From positions 248,001-312,000 of the forward strand of contig NZ_CP146093.1 of NCBI RefSeq assembly GCF_037023145.1: a stretch of 64,000 nucleotides of DNA, read 5' to 3'. Below the pieces are notes generated by a model. It had not been told where the DNA came from. It searched no databases and saw nothing but the letters and a program-made list of their open reading frames with translations. A program made the translations under genes and the position numbers. Shown in pieces: positions 52,492 to 62,047 of this stretch (position 1 is its first letter; each line of letters begins with the position of its first letter). This DNA is from Ralstonia sp. RRA (GTDB lineage Bacteria > Pseudomonadota > Gammaproteobacteria > Burkholderiales > Burkholderiaceae).

Positions 52492-52603
52492 GTCGCGTGC
52501 CCTTGAAGTTGATCAGAGCAGTAGTCAAACGCGAAGCCGACGCGGCCCCAACAAACAATGCGCATCGCGCACTGCCCGCATACCTGCTTGTCTCGCGCCC
52601 ATG

Positions 52604-52628
52604 AAAAAGCGGAGGCCGAAGCCTCCGC
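52604..52628 (-). terminator. Rho-independent terminator after the radC-like gene
   Basis: GCGGAGGC-CGAA-GCCTCCGC (52609-52628) is a perfect 8-bp hairpin followed on the minus strand by TTTTTC. It lies 17 bases past the radC-like stop, so TIGR03757 and later genes probably need their own promoter in 52,492-52,603. Confidence 0.8.
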
Positions 52629-52645
52629 GTGGATCAAGGAGCGGG

Positions 52646-53140
52646 CTACAGCAGGCCGGATTCCGCGAACGAGTACGGCGTGCCCTGGCCGACGATGAGG
52701 TGATCCAGCACCCTCACGTCGATCAGCGACAACGCGGCCCTCAGCGTTTGGGTCAACGCACGGTCCGCGCTCGACGGCTCCGTGCAGCCCGAAGGGTGTT
52801 GGTGAGAAAAAATGACCGCTGCCGCATTCAGTTCCAAGGCACGCTGCACGATCGGACGCGCATGCACCGAGGTCGAATGGATCGTGCCTCTGAACATCGG
52901 CTCGTAGGCCAGCACCTCGTGCATGCTGTTGAGGAACACGATGGCGAAGACTTCATTGGGCTCGGCGGCCAGTTTCAGGCGCAGGTAGTCCTTGACGGCG
53001 GCAGGCCTCTCCAGGGATGGCCCCTTCTTGAAGACCCGCTGCTCCAGCAGCGCGATGGCTTGCCGGATGATCCAGTCATCGGATTGGGACATGGGGGCAA
53101 AACGTGGCTCCACGCAGGAGTCGTTGGCGACGAGAGACAT
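52646..53140 (-). CDS. radC: RadC-family JAB/MPN protein
   Basis: This 164-residue protein starts at ATG 53,140. The JAB metal-site pattern is complete: Glu in NEVFAIVFLNSMHEVLAYEP, His-x-His in VIFSHQHPSGCTEPSSADR with the final Asp. RadC proteins on mobile elements are small JAB-domain proteins without the helix-hairpin-helix of chromosomal RadC; their function is unresolved despite the name. A terminator follows. Confidence 0.85.
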   Translation of the reverse strand: MSLVANDSCVEPRFAPMSQSDDWIIRQAIALLEQRVFKKGPSLERPAAVKDYLRLKLAAEPNEVFAIVFLNSMHEVLAYEPMFRGTIHSTSVHARPIVQRALELNAAAVIFSHQHPSGCTEPSSADRALTQTLRAALSLIDVRVLDHLIVGQGTPYSFAESGLL

Positions 53141-53322
53141 GGCGGACCTCCAGAAAGTGAGCGGAGGGCGCCACCCTGGGAGGGCAAGCCCTCCTGGGGA
53201 TGGAAACAGCGGAACAAGGTGCATCCATCACCGCGCGGCGGTGATTGTTCGCGGCCAGGATGCGAAAGCGAACGGGTAGCGGTCAGCGCGGCGAGCCGCG
53301 CCGTAGCCTTCAAGACCGAGGG

Positions 53323-54108
53323 CTACCTGGGCATGTCGCCGACAACGTCGGCAGGCATTTCGGATGTGGGGGTGGCGGGCGAACCCGGCGCGTCGCTGGC
53401 CATTTCCCCGGCCGCCAGCAGGTCCATGGCCGAGAGCAAGGCATCGCCCTCGATCGGCCCCTGCAACAGGATGGCCTGGCCCGTCTGGCGATCGAGCAGT
53501 CGCAGCGACGGCGTGGCGGTCACGCCGCTCTTGGTGGCTTCCGCGGCCTGCGCGCGGATGGCCACGTTGGGGCGCTCGCTAGCCATGCACTGTTCGATGG
53601 CTGACGTTGTTTCGGGGTAACGCAAGCCATCGGGCAAGCCCTGGCCGTCGCTGCGCGTGTGGGCATAGACCCATTCGACCGCCTGCCAGAACGCCGCATG
53701 CCCGCCCGCTTCGGCGGCGCACTCGGCCAGACGTGCCTCGGCCGACGCGGCAGGCTCGTGCGCGGCCAGCGGCTGGTGATGCCATTGCAGCGCCACGTCG
53801 GTGTTGTTGCCGACCCAGCGCTTGAGCTGCGGGAAATACTCCCGGCAGAACGGGCATTCCAGGTCGGCATAGAGCGTCAGCGTGAAACGGCCTTCCGGGT
53901 TGCCCATCTGCCAGGGTGGCCCAGCGACCTGCGCCGTGCTGACCGGCGCGCGCGACGGCGCTGAGGATTCGCCGGGCGTCCGGGACACCAGCCAGATCAG
54001 CAGCAGCGCGACCAGCGCAGCAGCCAATACCCAGGGCCAGCGAGGCCGCCAGCGGCGACGGCGGAACGCCTGGACCTGCATCGGAATGGAAGGACGTTTC
54101 TGTTCCAT
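53323..54108 (-). CDS. DsbA-like thioredoxin-fold protein, membrane-anchored
   Basis: This 261-residue protein has a single N-terminal membrane anchor (WVLAAALVALLLIWLVSR) and a DsbA-type domain with the active-site motif CPFC in LYADLECPFCREYFPQLKRW and a cis-Pro in VTATPSLRLLDRQ. It should form or shuffle disulfides in the Cys-rich periplasmic transfer proteins encoded beside it. It follows the TraC-type ATPase gene after 13 bases. Confidence 0.85.
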   Translation of the reverse strand: MEQKRPSIPMQVQAFRRRRWRPRWPWVLAAALVALLLIWLVSRTPGESSAPSRAPVSTAQVAGPPWQMGNPEGRFTLTLYADLECPFCREYFPQLKRWVGNNTDVALQWHHQPLAAHEPAASAEARLAECAAEAGGHAAFWQAVEWVYAHTRSDGQGLPDGLRYPETTSAIEQCMASERPNVAIRAQAAEATKSGVTATPSLRLLDRQTGQAILLQGPIEGDALLSAMDLLAAGEMASDAPGSPATPTSEMPADVVGDMPR

Positions 54109-54121
54109 GGCGTTCTCCGGT

Positions 54122-57001
54122 TTACGACAGTTCCAGGGCCGGCGACTCGATGCCGCGGGCCTGGTCGATCTTCTCGGCCACCTTGAAAGCCGCTTCCAGT
54201 TCGGTGCAGCCGTACTGCTGCATGAGCTGGTAGCGTTCGGCCTTCTCCTCGGGTTCTGTCTGCGCGAGGGCGAGGTACAGGGACGGCGGCACGGCGCGGA
54301 ACAGCACTTCCATGCTCTTGGAGAGGATGACGCCTTCGGTGAATTTCCCCGCTTCCTTGCGCGCCGAAAGCATCAGCGCCTTCTGCGCGGGCGAGAGTTC
54401 GCGGAACCGCGCGATCTTCTCAACTTCATCGGGCGGCATGCTGAGACAGATCCACCACTCGATCATGTTGAGCATGGGCTCCGCGGCGCGCGGCAGGTCG
54501 TCGATGTTCTGCGTCGCGAGCCAGAACCAGGCCCCCAATTTCCTCCACATCTTTGTAATTTTCACGACGTAGGGCGCGAGCAGCGGGTTCTTCGTGATGA
54601 TGTGGCCTTCGTCGGTGACGTTGATGATCGGGCGTCCCAGGTATTGGTCGCGCTCGGCGATGTTGTTCACCGTGCTGATCAGGCTGATGTAAGCGATGGA
54701 GAGCTGCGCGTTGTAGCCCTCGCGGGCGTATGTCGCGAGGTCAACCAAGGTGATGTCGGCTTCGGGCCACGGCGTGCCGTCGCGGTCGAACATTTCGCCG
54801 TCCGTGCCTTGACAGAACATGTCCATCGCATCCGCCATCTCCAGCAGCCGCACGCGGCGCATTTCGGGCAGCGTCGGGTCCTGGCCGCGGGCGCGCAACG
54901 CGTTGCGCACGTCGCGCGTAAGCACCGTGCGTTTGTCGGCCACGCAGTGCTCGGCGGCGTCGAGGATGCACTGACGGATCAGCGAGCGGTCAGCCCGCGT
55001 CATCCGGGCTTCCTCCTTGTCCTCTCCGCCCGTGATCATCAGCCGCGCCGTGATCTCCAGTTCGCCGAGCACGTCGCGCTGCTCGTCCGCCTCCATGGCC
55101 GAGGCATCTGGTGGCGGGTCTTCATCCAGCGCGTCGGCGTCGAGCGTCTGCACGTCGCTGGGCGTCTCGATCAGCCGACGCGCGTCTGCGAATGGCGCGA
55201 GGCTGATGCCCGAACCTGGGGCCAGCTTGACCCGGTTTACCGTCAGCCCGAGCATGCGTGCGAAGTCGCTGAACAGGCCGAAGCTGTTGCCAGCCTCCAC
55301 GATGAACAGCCGCGGTCGGTAGATGGCCGTGACCTGATTCAAGAGGTTGTTGAGCGTGGCGCTCTTGCCGGAGCCGGTGGGGCCGAACAGGAACAGATGG
55401 GCGTTCATCTGCCGATCCAGGCGGCTGAGCGGGTCGAAGGTGATCGGCCCGCCACCGCGGTTGAACATCGTGATGCCCGGGTGCCCCGTACCTTGAGCGC
55501 GGCCCCACACCGGCGACAGGTTCGCCGCGTGCTGAGCGAACATCAGTTGGGTGTACCACTTGCGCCGATCCTGGCCGGGGTTGTAGCAGCATGGCAGCCA
55601 CCGCAAGTAGCTGTTGAGCGGCGCCACCTCGTCGTCCTCGCGCACCGGCTGCAAGCCAGCATTGAGCATCACGTTCGCCAGGTCCAGGCCGCGCCGGTCC
55701 AGTTCCGCTTCGTCGCGTCCGCGCAGGTAGAATGCCAGCGTCCCCCGGTAGAGCTTGTGTGCGCTGCCGATGAGGGAGCGGGCTTCCTGCACGTCCTTCA
55801 ACGTCTGCTCCGACGCCAGCGTCTCGCCCACGGCCTTCTTCGCCAGGTGGTTGAGATCCGCTTCCAGGACATCCTGCGGCGTGGCGACCATCGTGAGACA
55901 CAGCAAGGTGTCTTCCGGCATCTGGTCGAACAGCGTGTTGATGGCATCCCCTTTGCGGGTCTCGCCGGTCAGGTGTCCGGTGCCGGGCGGCATGCGCAGC
56001 CGGTCGGTGATCAGCACGCGGTGCGGCATGCCGTCGAAATACCAGGTGCCGTGCTCCACGTCGGAGCGTGGCTGGCCGAAGAACAGCCGCTGGCTGAAAT
56101 CCCGCCCGCTCGCCAGCTCGATTTCGCCGGCCTCGCTTTCTTCGGTGCTGTCGGGGTAGCGCGCCAGCGCGTAGAAGCGCTCCCGGTCCTCTGCACTCGG
56201 TCCAAGCATCGCCGGGCGCGGATTGAACCATCGCAGCAGCCAGTCGTGGACGTCGGCTGCGACCATGCGCCGTGCCTGGATGCCGGCGTTCGCCAGGCCG
56301 CCGCACAGGCGGTCGCAGACGATGTTCAGCATCTGCTCGGGCGTCTGGCCGCGGCGGCTTGCCTGCCCAGTTGCACGGCGATAGATCACCATGCGCACCC
56401 GCCGCGTCTGGCCGCGCCAGCGCAGCCGCGTGACCACCGTGTCCTCGAACAGGCCGCCCGGCTTGGCGACCGCGCGCAGGTGGTGGCCGAAGAAGCGCAA
56501 GTAGAACTCGGTGAAAGCGGTGCCGCGGGCACGCGGCTGCACGTAGTCGCGCAGGGTCTGCATGTACTGGTCGAAGCTGGGCTCGTCCTGGGCATAGAGC
56601 TGGAGTACCCAGGGGTTTTCGTCCAGCTCATCGAACGAGTCCTGGAGCGCGTTCTCCAAGGCATCGCGGGCATGTGCGAGCCAGCCGGGCTCCCGCCCCT
56701 CGGTGCCCAGCGGCACCAGCTCGTAGAAGGCAGCGACCGACTGCCCATCCTCCAGCAGCATGGACTTCGACTGCGGCAAGAACTCCACCCAAGGCAGCAG
56801 TTCCGCGAACGACGGCGCGACGTCGTACAGCGCCTGCTCGTCGGCTACCGTCGCCGGCCTGCGGCCCTGGACCGCTGCGCCGGGTTCAGGGACGCCGGCC
56901 TGGCGCAAGGCCTCGACGTGGCGCTGCCAGCCGTCCGGCTTCTCTTCGTCGCCGGTGCCGGATGCGGCCAGCTTCGGCCAGGGAAGTTCACAGCGCATCA
57001 A
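54122..57001 (-). CDS. traC: TraC/VirB4-type transfer ATPase (PFL_4706/TIGR03744 family)
   Basis: This 959-residue cytoplasmic ATPase powers the type IV secretion apparatus. Walker A reads FGPTGSGKSATLNNLLNQ near residue 540, and a Walker B-like stretch IINVTDEGHIITKNPLLAPY lies near 800. The C-terminal part contains the conserved WFWLATQNIDDLPRAAEPML. Length and motifs fit the family. The start overlaps the lipoprotein stop by four bases, and Met2 is equally possible. Confidence 0.9.
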   Translation of the reverse strand: MMRCELPWPKLAASGTGDEEKPDGWQRHVEALRQAGVPEPGAAVQGRRPATVADEQALYDVAPSFAELLPWVEFLPQSKSMLLEDGQSVAAFYELVPLGTEGREPGWLAHARDALENALQDSFDELDENPWVLQLYAQDEPSFDQYMQTLRDYVQPRARGTAFTEFYLRFFGHHLRAVAKPGGLFEDTVVTRLRWRGQTRRVRMVIYRRATGQASRRGQTPEQMLNIVCDRLCGGLANAGIQARRMVAADVHDWLLRWFNPRPAMLGPSAEDRERFYALARYPDSTEESEAGEIELASGRDFSQRLFFGQPRSDVEHGTWYFDGMPHRVLITDRLRMPPGTGHLTGETRKGDAINTLFDQMPEDTLLCLTMVATPQDVLEADLNHLAKKAVGETLASEQTLKDVQEARSLIGSAHKLYRGTLAFYLRGRDEAELDRRGLDLANVMLNAGLQPVREDDEVAPLNSYLRWLPCCYNPGQDRRKWYTQLMFAQHAANLSPVWGRAQGTGHPGITMFNRGGGPITFDPLSRLDRQMNAHLFLFGPTGSGKSATLNNLLNQVTAIYRPRLFIVEAGNSFGLFSDFARMLGLTVNRVKLAPGSGISLAPFADARRLIETPSDVQTLDADALDEDPPPDASAMEADEQRDVLGELEITARLMITGGEDKEEARMTRADRSLIRQCILDAAEHCVADKRTVLTRDVRNALRARGQDPTLPEMRRVRLLEMADAMDMFCQGTDGEMFDRDGTPWPEADITLVDLATYAREGYNAQLSIAYISLISTVNNIAERDQYLGRPIINVTDEGHIITKNPLLAPYVVKITKMWRKLGAWFWLATQNIDDLPRAAEPMLNMIEWWICLSMPPDEVEKIARFRELSPAQKALMLSARKEAGKFTEGVILSKSMEVLFRAVPPSLYLALAQTEPEEKAERYQLMQQYGCTELEAAFKVAEKIDQARGIESPALELS

Positions 57002-57438
57002 TAGTCCTCCAGCCGTTCACCGGGCATGGCGTACTGCACGCGCTGGTACAGGGGGAAGACCGTCGTGTAGCCCGGAACCGGCACGGGGTCCGTGCCCGCC
57101 AGGTGCGGGTACACATACATGACGAGATCGGGGTTGGGCAGGCGCTGGAACTGGCGATAAACCTCGTTGCGCGCCGTGCGCGTGTAGCGCATCTGCTCGA
57201 CGGGCGCAGCCTGCACATCGGCGTCGGTCAGCGGCCGGCGCAGGCTCTGGCGCGCGTCGAGCAACTGCCGGCGCGCGACCTGGCCGGTGCCACTGCCGCC
57301 GCCACCCGTTTCCTGCTGCCAGATGTCCATCATGGTGCGGTCGCTATGGGTCAGCAGTTCTTCCTTGCTGGTGGCGCAACCGCTGAGCACGGCGACGGCC
57401 GCGGCCAGCGCGAGGCCCTTAATCGAGTTCGAGCGCAT
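56998..57438 (-). CDS. Conjugative transfer region lipoprotein (TIGR03751)
   Basis: I start it at the ATG encoding MRSNSIKGLALAAAVAVLSG. The lipobox is LSGC, giving a lipidated Cys followed by ATSKEELLTHSDRTMMDIWQ. The 146-residue size and the C-terminal PGYTTVFPLYQRVQYAMPGE are typical of the TIGR03751 family, a VirB7/TraV-like outer-membrane component. Its start lies inside the end of the TIGR03752 gene (20-base overlap). Confidence 0.88.
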   Translation of the reverse strand: MRSNSIKGLALAAAVAVLSGCATSKEELLTHSDRTMMDIWQQETGGGGSGTGQVARRQLLDARQSLRRPLTDADVQAAPVEQMRYTRTARNEVYRQFQRLPNPDLVMYVYPHLAGTDPVPVPGYTTVFPLYQRVQYAMPGERLEDY

Positions 57439-58837
57439 GGCTTTCTCCTGCACGGTGATCGACGCGCCGGCCTTCGGGGTCGTGATCGATGGCCAGCGGC
57501 TTTTCGAGGTGGACGGCGACCTTGGCGCCTGGCTGCACATAGACGGCGGCGAAAGCCTGTCCGTAGAGCTTGTTGACCCAGGTCGACATGTCCCGGACGC
57601 CGCCCGCGAGGATCTGGCCGACTGCTTCCTTGCCGCTGATGCCCACGGTGCCGATGGCGCCGTCCGAGCCGACGTAGGACATGCGGCCGCTGTCGCTCTC
57701 GATGAGCGAGGCCACGCCGGCTCCGGCCGCGGTGATCAGAGCTTGCGACCCGAGGTACTGCTGGGCGTTGCTGCGCCGTTCGCCGCTGACGCACGGGATG
57801 CCGTGCGGGTCGCTGATCCAGCCCAGGCCGTCGCGCTGCTGGTTGTTCTGCTGGTTGCCTTCGCGGTCTTCGGGAATCGTGCGGATCGTGCCGTCGTTGA
57901 AGACGAAGGTGATGCTGCGAACCTGGCCGCGCACGCACGAGAGCGTCCAGTCGCCCGATGCGGTTCCGGAGAACACCGCGCCGGCCACGTCGGGAATGTC
58001 GATGCCGTTGGCAGTCAGATTGTCCGGCCCGACCAGCACCTTGAAGGGGTACGGATCGTTCACCGTCCCGTCGATCGGCACGCGCCCAATCAGCGCCGTC
58101 ATCGCCACGGAGCCCATCAGTGTCGAGTTGGTCGGCACGGTATAGACCGGCTTGGCGCTCTTGACGCCTGCCGCACCTGCGCCGGCGTTCGCCACGGTTT
58201 CCGCGGTGGTTTCCAGTGTGCTTTGTGCCGGGCCGAAGCTCGTCGGGAAGCTCATGCCGCTGCCTGCGCCACGACTGCCATTGCGGCCCTCGGCCTTCTT
58301 CGCGTCGTCCGGTTCGACCCAGCGCATGCCGCCTTCCATGCCGGCCTCGTCGCCGCCGCGCAGCCCCAGGCCCACCGGCAGATCAGCGTGACCGCCGCCG
58401 CGCCCGCCAATGCTGTCCAGGCGCCGCTGCAGGTCGGCGAGCAGCCCCTCGGTCTGCTGGCGCGCGCTGGCCGCCTGTTCCTGGTCGCGGCGCAGGTTGG
58501 AGCGCTCGGATTCGAGGGCCGAATTGATGCGCTGATCAATGGAGTTCTCCCGCTGGCGCAGCCGCTGGTTTTCCTCGCGCTGCGACTTGTTGTCGGTCAG
58601 CGCGGTCTGAAGCTCGGTGCGCAACTGTTTCACCTGGGCGACGAGCGTTGCCACGGTATCGCGCGGGGTATCGCCTTCGATGCCCAACGCCTTCATTTCC
58701 TCGGGCGTGAGCTTGGAGCCGGCATCCGCGGCGGGCGGTGCCGACGTGCTTCCGCCGGAGAACAGCCGGATGGCAACGAACAGCACCAGCAAGGCGACCG
58801 GGATCATCAGCCACTTGAGCAAGCCGTTACTGCGCAT
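57419..58837 (-). CDS. ICE protein PFL_4705/TIGR03752 family (TraB/VirB10-like)
   Basis: This 472-residue protein has an N-terminal membrane anchor (WLMIPVALLVLFVAIRLFSG) and a coiled coil (about 55-140: QVKQLRTELQTALTDNKSQR). A C-terminal VirB10/TraB-type beta-barrel region follows (TVPTNSTLMGSVAMTALIGR, VFSGTASGDWTLSCVRGQVR). It should form the ring spanning inner and outer membranes with the TraK-like and lipoprotein partners encoded next to it. Confidence 0.88.
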   Translation of the reverse strand: MRSNGLLKWLMIPVALLVLFVAIRLFSGGSTSAPPAADAGSKLTPEEMKALGIEGDTPRDTVATLVAQVKQLRTELQTALTDNKSQREENQRLRQRENSIDQRINSALESERSNLRRDQEQAASARQQTEGLLADLQRRLDSIGGRGGGHADLPVGLGLRGGDEAGMEGGMRWVEPDDAKKAEGRNGSRGAGSGMSFPTSFGPAQSTLETTAETVANAGAGAAGVKSAKPVYTVPTNSTLMGSVAMTALIGRVPIDGTVNDPYPFKVLVGPDNLTANGIDIPDVAGAVFSGTASGDWTLSCVRGQVRSITFVFNDGTIRTIPEDREGNQQNNQQRDGLGWISDPHGIPCVSGERRSNAQQYLGSQALITAAGAGVASLIESDSGRMSYVGSDGAIGTVGISGKEAVGQILAGGVRDMSTWVNKLYGQAFAAVYVQPGAKVAVHLEKPLAIDHDPEGRRVDHRAGESHALELD

Positions 58838-59744
58838 GGCGGGCCTCCTTGCCGTCGTCGGCTTCCGCTTCCGGCTGCGGCAGGAGCGCAGCCGGGTCGA
58901 AGCGGTGGATCGCCGGCAGCAGCGATTGCGCGAGGCCGTGCCCGCGCGTCACCAGGTACAGGACGGTCGTGTCCTCGGGCGTCCCGCGCGGGCCGAGCGC
59001 TTCGTGCTGGAAGGTGGCGGTGAGGAAATCGCCTTGCAGCACGCGCGGGTCGAGCGTGACCGAGCCGCTGCTGCTGTTGGTCAGACGCACGGCGGTGACC
59101 CACTGGTCTTCCAGACGCCACGACGCGAGAGCGACCGCGCGCACGGGCAGCGTCGGCATCAGCGTGCCGAGGTCGAGGCCACGGCGCAGGTTCACCCGCA
59201 TGACGCCCGGCAACGGCTCCACGGTGCGCAGCGGCGCGTAGAGGTTCTGCGCGGCAAAGCGCGTCAGGACGACCGGAACCGGCGTCTCGCGCCGCGCTGC
59301 CAGCGTACCTGCCTGATCCTGGGCGCGTGCCGGGGCCTCATCGGCACCGCCTGGCTGATCGCCATAGCGCGCCGGGGTGCTGCTGCCCTCGACGATGCGC
59401 ACCGGCTCCAGCTCGGCTTCGCCGTCCTTGGGCGGCTCGGCCGCGATGTCGAGCAGGATCAGCGCGCCCGTGTCGGCGTCCTGCAATTGCAGCCGCGTGG
59501 GCTCGATCGGCTCGCTGGCGCGCAGGTACACCGCGCCACCCGCGCTCTGCACGCGCAGGCGCTCGCCAACGCCCGCAGGCACTCCCACGCGGACGTTCCG
59601 ATCGATGAACACGATGCGCTCCTGGCCGACTTTCAGCGGCACCGCGAGCGGCATGCGTTCCCAGCGCAGAATCTCCACAGCATGGGAGACGGGTGCCGCG
59701 GCCGCGGCCAGCAGCCCCAGCAGCACGAGTACAGGATGCTTCAT
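58827..59744 (-). CDS. ICE protein PFL_4704/TIGR03749 family (TraK-like)
   Basis: This 305-residue exported protein has signal peptide LVLLGLLAAAAAPVSHAVEI and a beta-rich region (MPLAVPLKVGQERIVFIDRN, GGAVYLRASEPIEPTRLQLQ) typical of TraK/VirB9-like secretins of MPF-G elements. It overlaps both neighbours by a few bases, a sign of coupled translation. Confidence 0.88.
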   Translation of the reverse strand: MKHPVLVLLGLLAAAAAPVSHAVEILRWERMPLAVPLKVGQERIVFIDRNVRVGVPAGVGERLRVQSAGGAVYLRASEPIEPTRLQLQDADTGALILLDIAAEPPKDGEAELEPVRIVEGSSTPARYGDQPGGADEAPARAQDQAGTLAARRETPVPVVLTRFAAQNLYAPLRTVEPLPGVMRVNLRRGLDLGTLMPTLPVRAVALASWRLEDQWVTAVRLTNSSSGSVTLDPRVLQGDFLTATFQHEALGPRGTPEDTTVLYLVTRGHGLAQSLLPAIHRFDPAALLPQPEAEADDGKEARHAQ

Positions 59745-60433
59745 GGGGTGTTTCCTCCTTGGGGCGCTTGCGGAGACAGGCCGCCAGGCGCCGGGCGCGT
59801 CGGCTCCGGGGCGCTGATGCGCTGGGGGGCACCGTCGTAGCAGTCCAGCGCCAGGCCGAACGGGTTGCGGGCGGGGTCAACGTCCACCCGCGTGACCTTC
59901 ACCGGGTAGCGCACGAGCGCGCGCTTGACCTGCTCGGCGCCGTAGTACTCGTCGGCGGTGATGTCGAGCGTCACCACCCAGTCGCGGTCGGAGACCACGC
60001 GCACGCGCGCCGTGGGGTCGTCGCCGTAGCCGCGGCCGGGTATTTCGTAGATGCCGCGCACGCGCTGGCGCAGTTCGCCCGTGCTGCGGCGGTAGTCGTA
60101 GTCCGCGCGCAGGAAGGCCTGGCAGGACGGGGTGAGATACGGCGAGAGCGTATGGAGGTTGCGCGGGTAGTCCTCTTCGCCATTCGTCGGCCAGCGGTTG
60201 AGGGTCTGGAACACGTAGAACGTGAACGCATAGACCGATTCGGGCGGCACTTCCCACCACTTTCGGGTACTGCCGGAGCGCAGATCGGGCGGGACGTGGA
60301 TGGTCAGGTCGCGCGGCGCGCTCCACCAGCCGCCGCCCATGACCAGGGCGACGATGACCAGCGCACCGGCCCCCAGGCGAAGCGTCTTGATGTGCGCCTG
60401 CAGGTGGGTGATCTCATTCTTGAAGCGGCTCAT
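59741..60433 (-). CDS. ICE protein PFL_4703/TIGR03746 family (TraE-like)
   Basis: This 230-residue protein starts at the ATG encoding MSRFKNEITHLQAHIKTLRL, followed by one membrane helix (GAGALVIVALVMGGGWWSA). A periplasmic domain (VYAFTFYVFQTLNRWPTNGE; YDYRRSTGELRQRVRGIYEI) corresponds to TraE/VirB8-like assembly factors. The Pro-rich tail is specific to the element. Confidence 0.88.
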   Translation of the reverse strand: MSRFKNEITHLQAHIKTLRLGAGALVIVALVMGGGWWSAPRDLTIHVPPDLRSGSTRKWWEVPPESVYAFTFYVFQTLNRWPTNGEEDYPRNLHTLSPYLTPSCQAFLRADYDYRRSTGELRQRVRGIYEIPGRGYGDDPTARVRVVSDRDWVVTLDITADEYYGAEQVKRALVRYPVKVTRVDVDPARNPFGLALDCYDGAPQRISAPEPTRPAPGGLSPQAPQGGNTP

Positions 60434-60840
60434 CGTGCTCCCCTTGAGGCAGACCTTCGGGTGGACCAGAAGCCGGAACGCGAGATCAGCACGTGGCCGC
60501 CTACCCATCCCGCCATCAGCGGATGGCGCGTGGCAATGCGCCATTGCAGTTGCCGGTACAGCCAGGTGTCGGGGCGCCCGCGCTTGAGGCGGCGCAGGAT
60601 GCCGCCGCCGATGAAGACGCCCAGGGCCACGCCCAGCACGACGAACGTCGGCGCGATGGCGATCGTGCGGAACACCCAGGACAGAGGCGCGCCGACCAGC
60701 ATGCCGGCGGCGCCGGACAGGCCGCAGCAGATCCACAGTTCGTCGGCGGTGAGGCCGCGCACGACCATGGGGTGGCGGTTGAGCCGGTGCGGAAGGAACG
60801 TGACCGTCCCGTCCGCACGGACGTGCTGCTGCTCGGACAT
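60430..60840 (-). CDS. ICE membrane protein TIGR03750 family (DUF3487)
   Basis: This 136-residue protein has the conserved N-terminal pattern LPHRLNRHPMVVRGLTADEL and two membrane helices (GLSGAAGMLVGAPLSWVF, IAPTFVVLGVALGVFIGGGI). It is the TraL-like member of the series and is coupled to TIGR03746 by a four-base overlap. Confidence 0.88.
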   Translation of the reverse strand: MSEQQHVRADGTVTFLPHRLNRHPMVVRGLTADELWICCGLSGAAGMLVGAPLSWVFRTIAIAPTFVVLGVALGVFIGGGILRRLKRGRPDTWLYRQLQWRIATRHPLMAGWVGGHVLISRSGFWSTRRSASRGAR

Positions 60841-60852
60841 ACCGGCCTCGCC

Positions 60853-61212
60853 TTACAGGATGCCGGTGGCTTCGGTGAGCAGCCAGATGCCGATCACGAG
60901 CAGCACGGCACCGATCGCGACGGTGAGGCCGAACTGGCCCCAGGTCTTGCGGCCGGTGTGGATTTCGGCGTAGGTGCCGTAGGCGTGGTAGCAAACGCCG
61001 ATAAACATCGACGCCACGACCAAGAGGGCCACGAGCATGATGATGTCGTAGCCATAGTTCCTGATCGTTTCCATGATGCCGTTGCCAGTGCCGCGGGTCG
61101 GGTTTTCCAACTGCGGCAAGCCTTGCGCGAACGACAGCGCGGGCAGCGCGGCGGAGCCCAGTGCCACAGCGGCGCGCTGGGCAAGGCGGGAATGGAGGAT
61201 GCGGTTTTGCAT
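60853..61212 (-). CDS. ICE membrane protein TIGR03745 family (DUF2976), pilin-like
   Basis: This 119-residue protein has a signal sequence (VALGSAALPALSFAQGLP) and two further hydrophobic helices (IIMLVALLVVASMFIGVCYH, FGLTVAIGAVLLVIGIWLLT). The size and layout are those of conjugative pilin precursors (TraA/VirB2-like), the likely role in this system. Confidence 0.85.
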   Translation of the reverse strand: MQNRILHSRLAQRAAVALGSAALPALSFAQGLPQLENPTRGTGNGIMETIRNYGYDIIMLVALLVVASMFIGVCYHAYGTYAEIHTGRKTWGQFGLTVAIGAVLLVIGIWLLTEATGIL

Positions 61213-61228
61213 GGTCGTGCCTTTCAGG

Positions 61229-61462
61229 TCAGGAGAGGAGGAAGAAGCTCAGGACGAGGTACATCGCGACGAAGCGGATGCAGACGCCGAGGAACTGGCG
61301 CTGGTTGAGGCGGCTCTCGGACCACCCCACGTAGGCCGTTCGGATGGCCCAGACGCCCCAGACGAGGAGCACCGCGAACACGGCGCCGACCAGGACGGTC
61401 GCCATCGCCGAAGGCGCGATGCCGCTGTTGGCTTGAAATGCCGAGACCTGGGCGCCGTTCAT
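61229..61462 (-). CDS. ICE membrane protein TIGR03758 family (DUF3262)
   Basis: This 77-residue protein has two membrane segments (MATVLVGAVFAVLLVWGVWA, FLGVCIRFVAMYLVLSFFLL). It is the short hydrophobic partner next to the pilin-like gene in all elements of this class. Its start overlaps the RAQPRD gene stop by four bases. Confidence 0.85.
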   Translation of the reverse strand: MNGAQVSAFQANSGIAPSAMATVLVGAVFAVLLVWGVWAIRTAYVGWSESRLNQRQFLGVCIRFVAMYLVLSFFLLS

Positions 61463-61839
61463 GGCTTGGCTTCCGTAGTCGTCGGCGATGGCGAAGCGGA
61501 CCGCTCGGTGCGGTAGTCGCTGGCCAGTTCGGAGGGGTCGCGCGGCTGGGCACGCGACGGTGTGAGATGGGCCTGGATGCCGGCGCGCACGCGCGCCAAG
61601 TCAGCCAGCAACCGCGGGTAATCGAAGTGGTAGCGCTCGCCCGGCTGGATGGGGGCACGCGCGGCGCTGTCGGCGACGGTGCGCTCCAGCGCGTCGAGTT
61701 GGCGCAGCGCGGCGACCAGCTCCTGGCGCTGTGCGGGGGACTCGGCCAACGCCATCGGGGACTGACCCAGCAGCAGGGCCGTCACGAGAAAAATGGGCAC
61801 GCCGCGATGCGCGGCGCGCTGCCAGATCGGAGCCAACAT
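61459..61839 (-). CDS. RAQPRD-family ICE protein
   Basis: This 126-residue exported protein has signal peptide VPIFLVTALLLGQSPMALAE. The signature SRAQPRDPSELASDYR near residue 96 gives the family its name. It opens the co-directional T4SS run that goes down to 54,122. Upstream, instead of the expected TIGR03747 gene, lies a plus-strand cargo gene. Confidence 0.9.
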   Translation of the reverse strand: MLAPIWQRAAHRGVPIFLVTALLLGQSPMALAESPAQRQELVAALRQLDALERTVADSAARAPIQPGERYHFDYPRLLADLARVRAGIQAHLTPSRAQPRDPSELASDYRTERSASPSPTTTEAKP

Positions 61840-62047
61840 CGCGCCATTCCTGTGTGATCAGAATAGTGCGATGGTGGAGTTCAGGGTGACTGCAGGCAGC
61901 AAACAATAGGAAACTGCGCTGATCGGTTTGATTGGCAGCGTGCGTCCAGTTCGCTCAGGGAGTGGTCGTCAGGCCAGAATTCAAGAAGGGAATTTCCACC
62001 GGCCGCGTGGCAAAATATCAACGCTCTTACAAAGATCCAGGATAAAA

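Noticed and set aside
53882..57004. Plus-strand open frame of about 1040 codons
   Set aside because: It is antisense to the TraC-type ATPase, whose Walker motifs identify the true strand.
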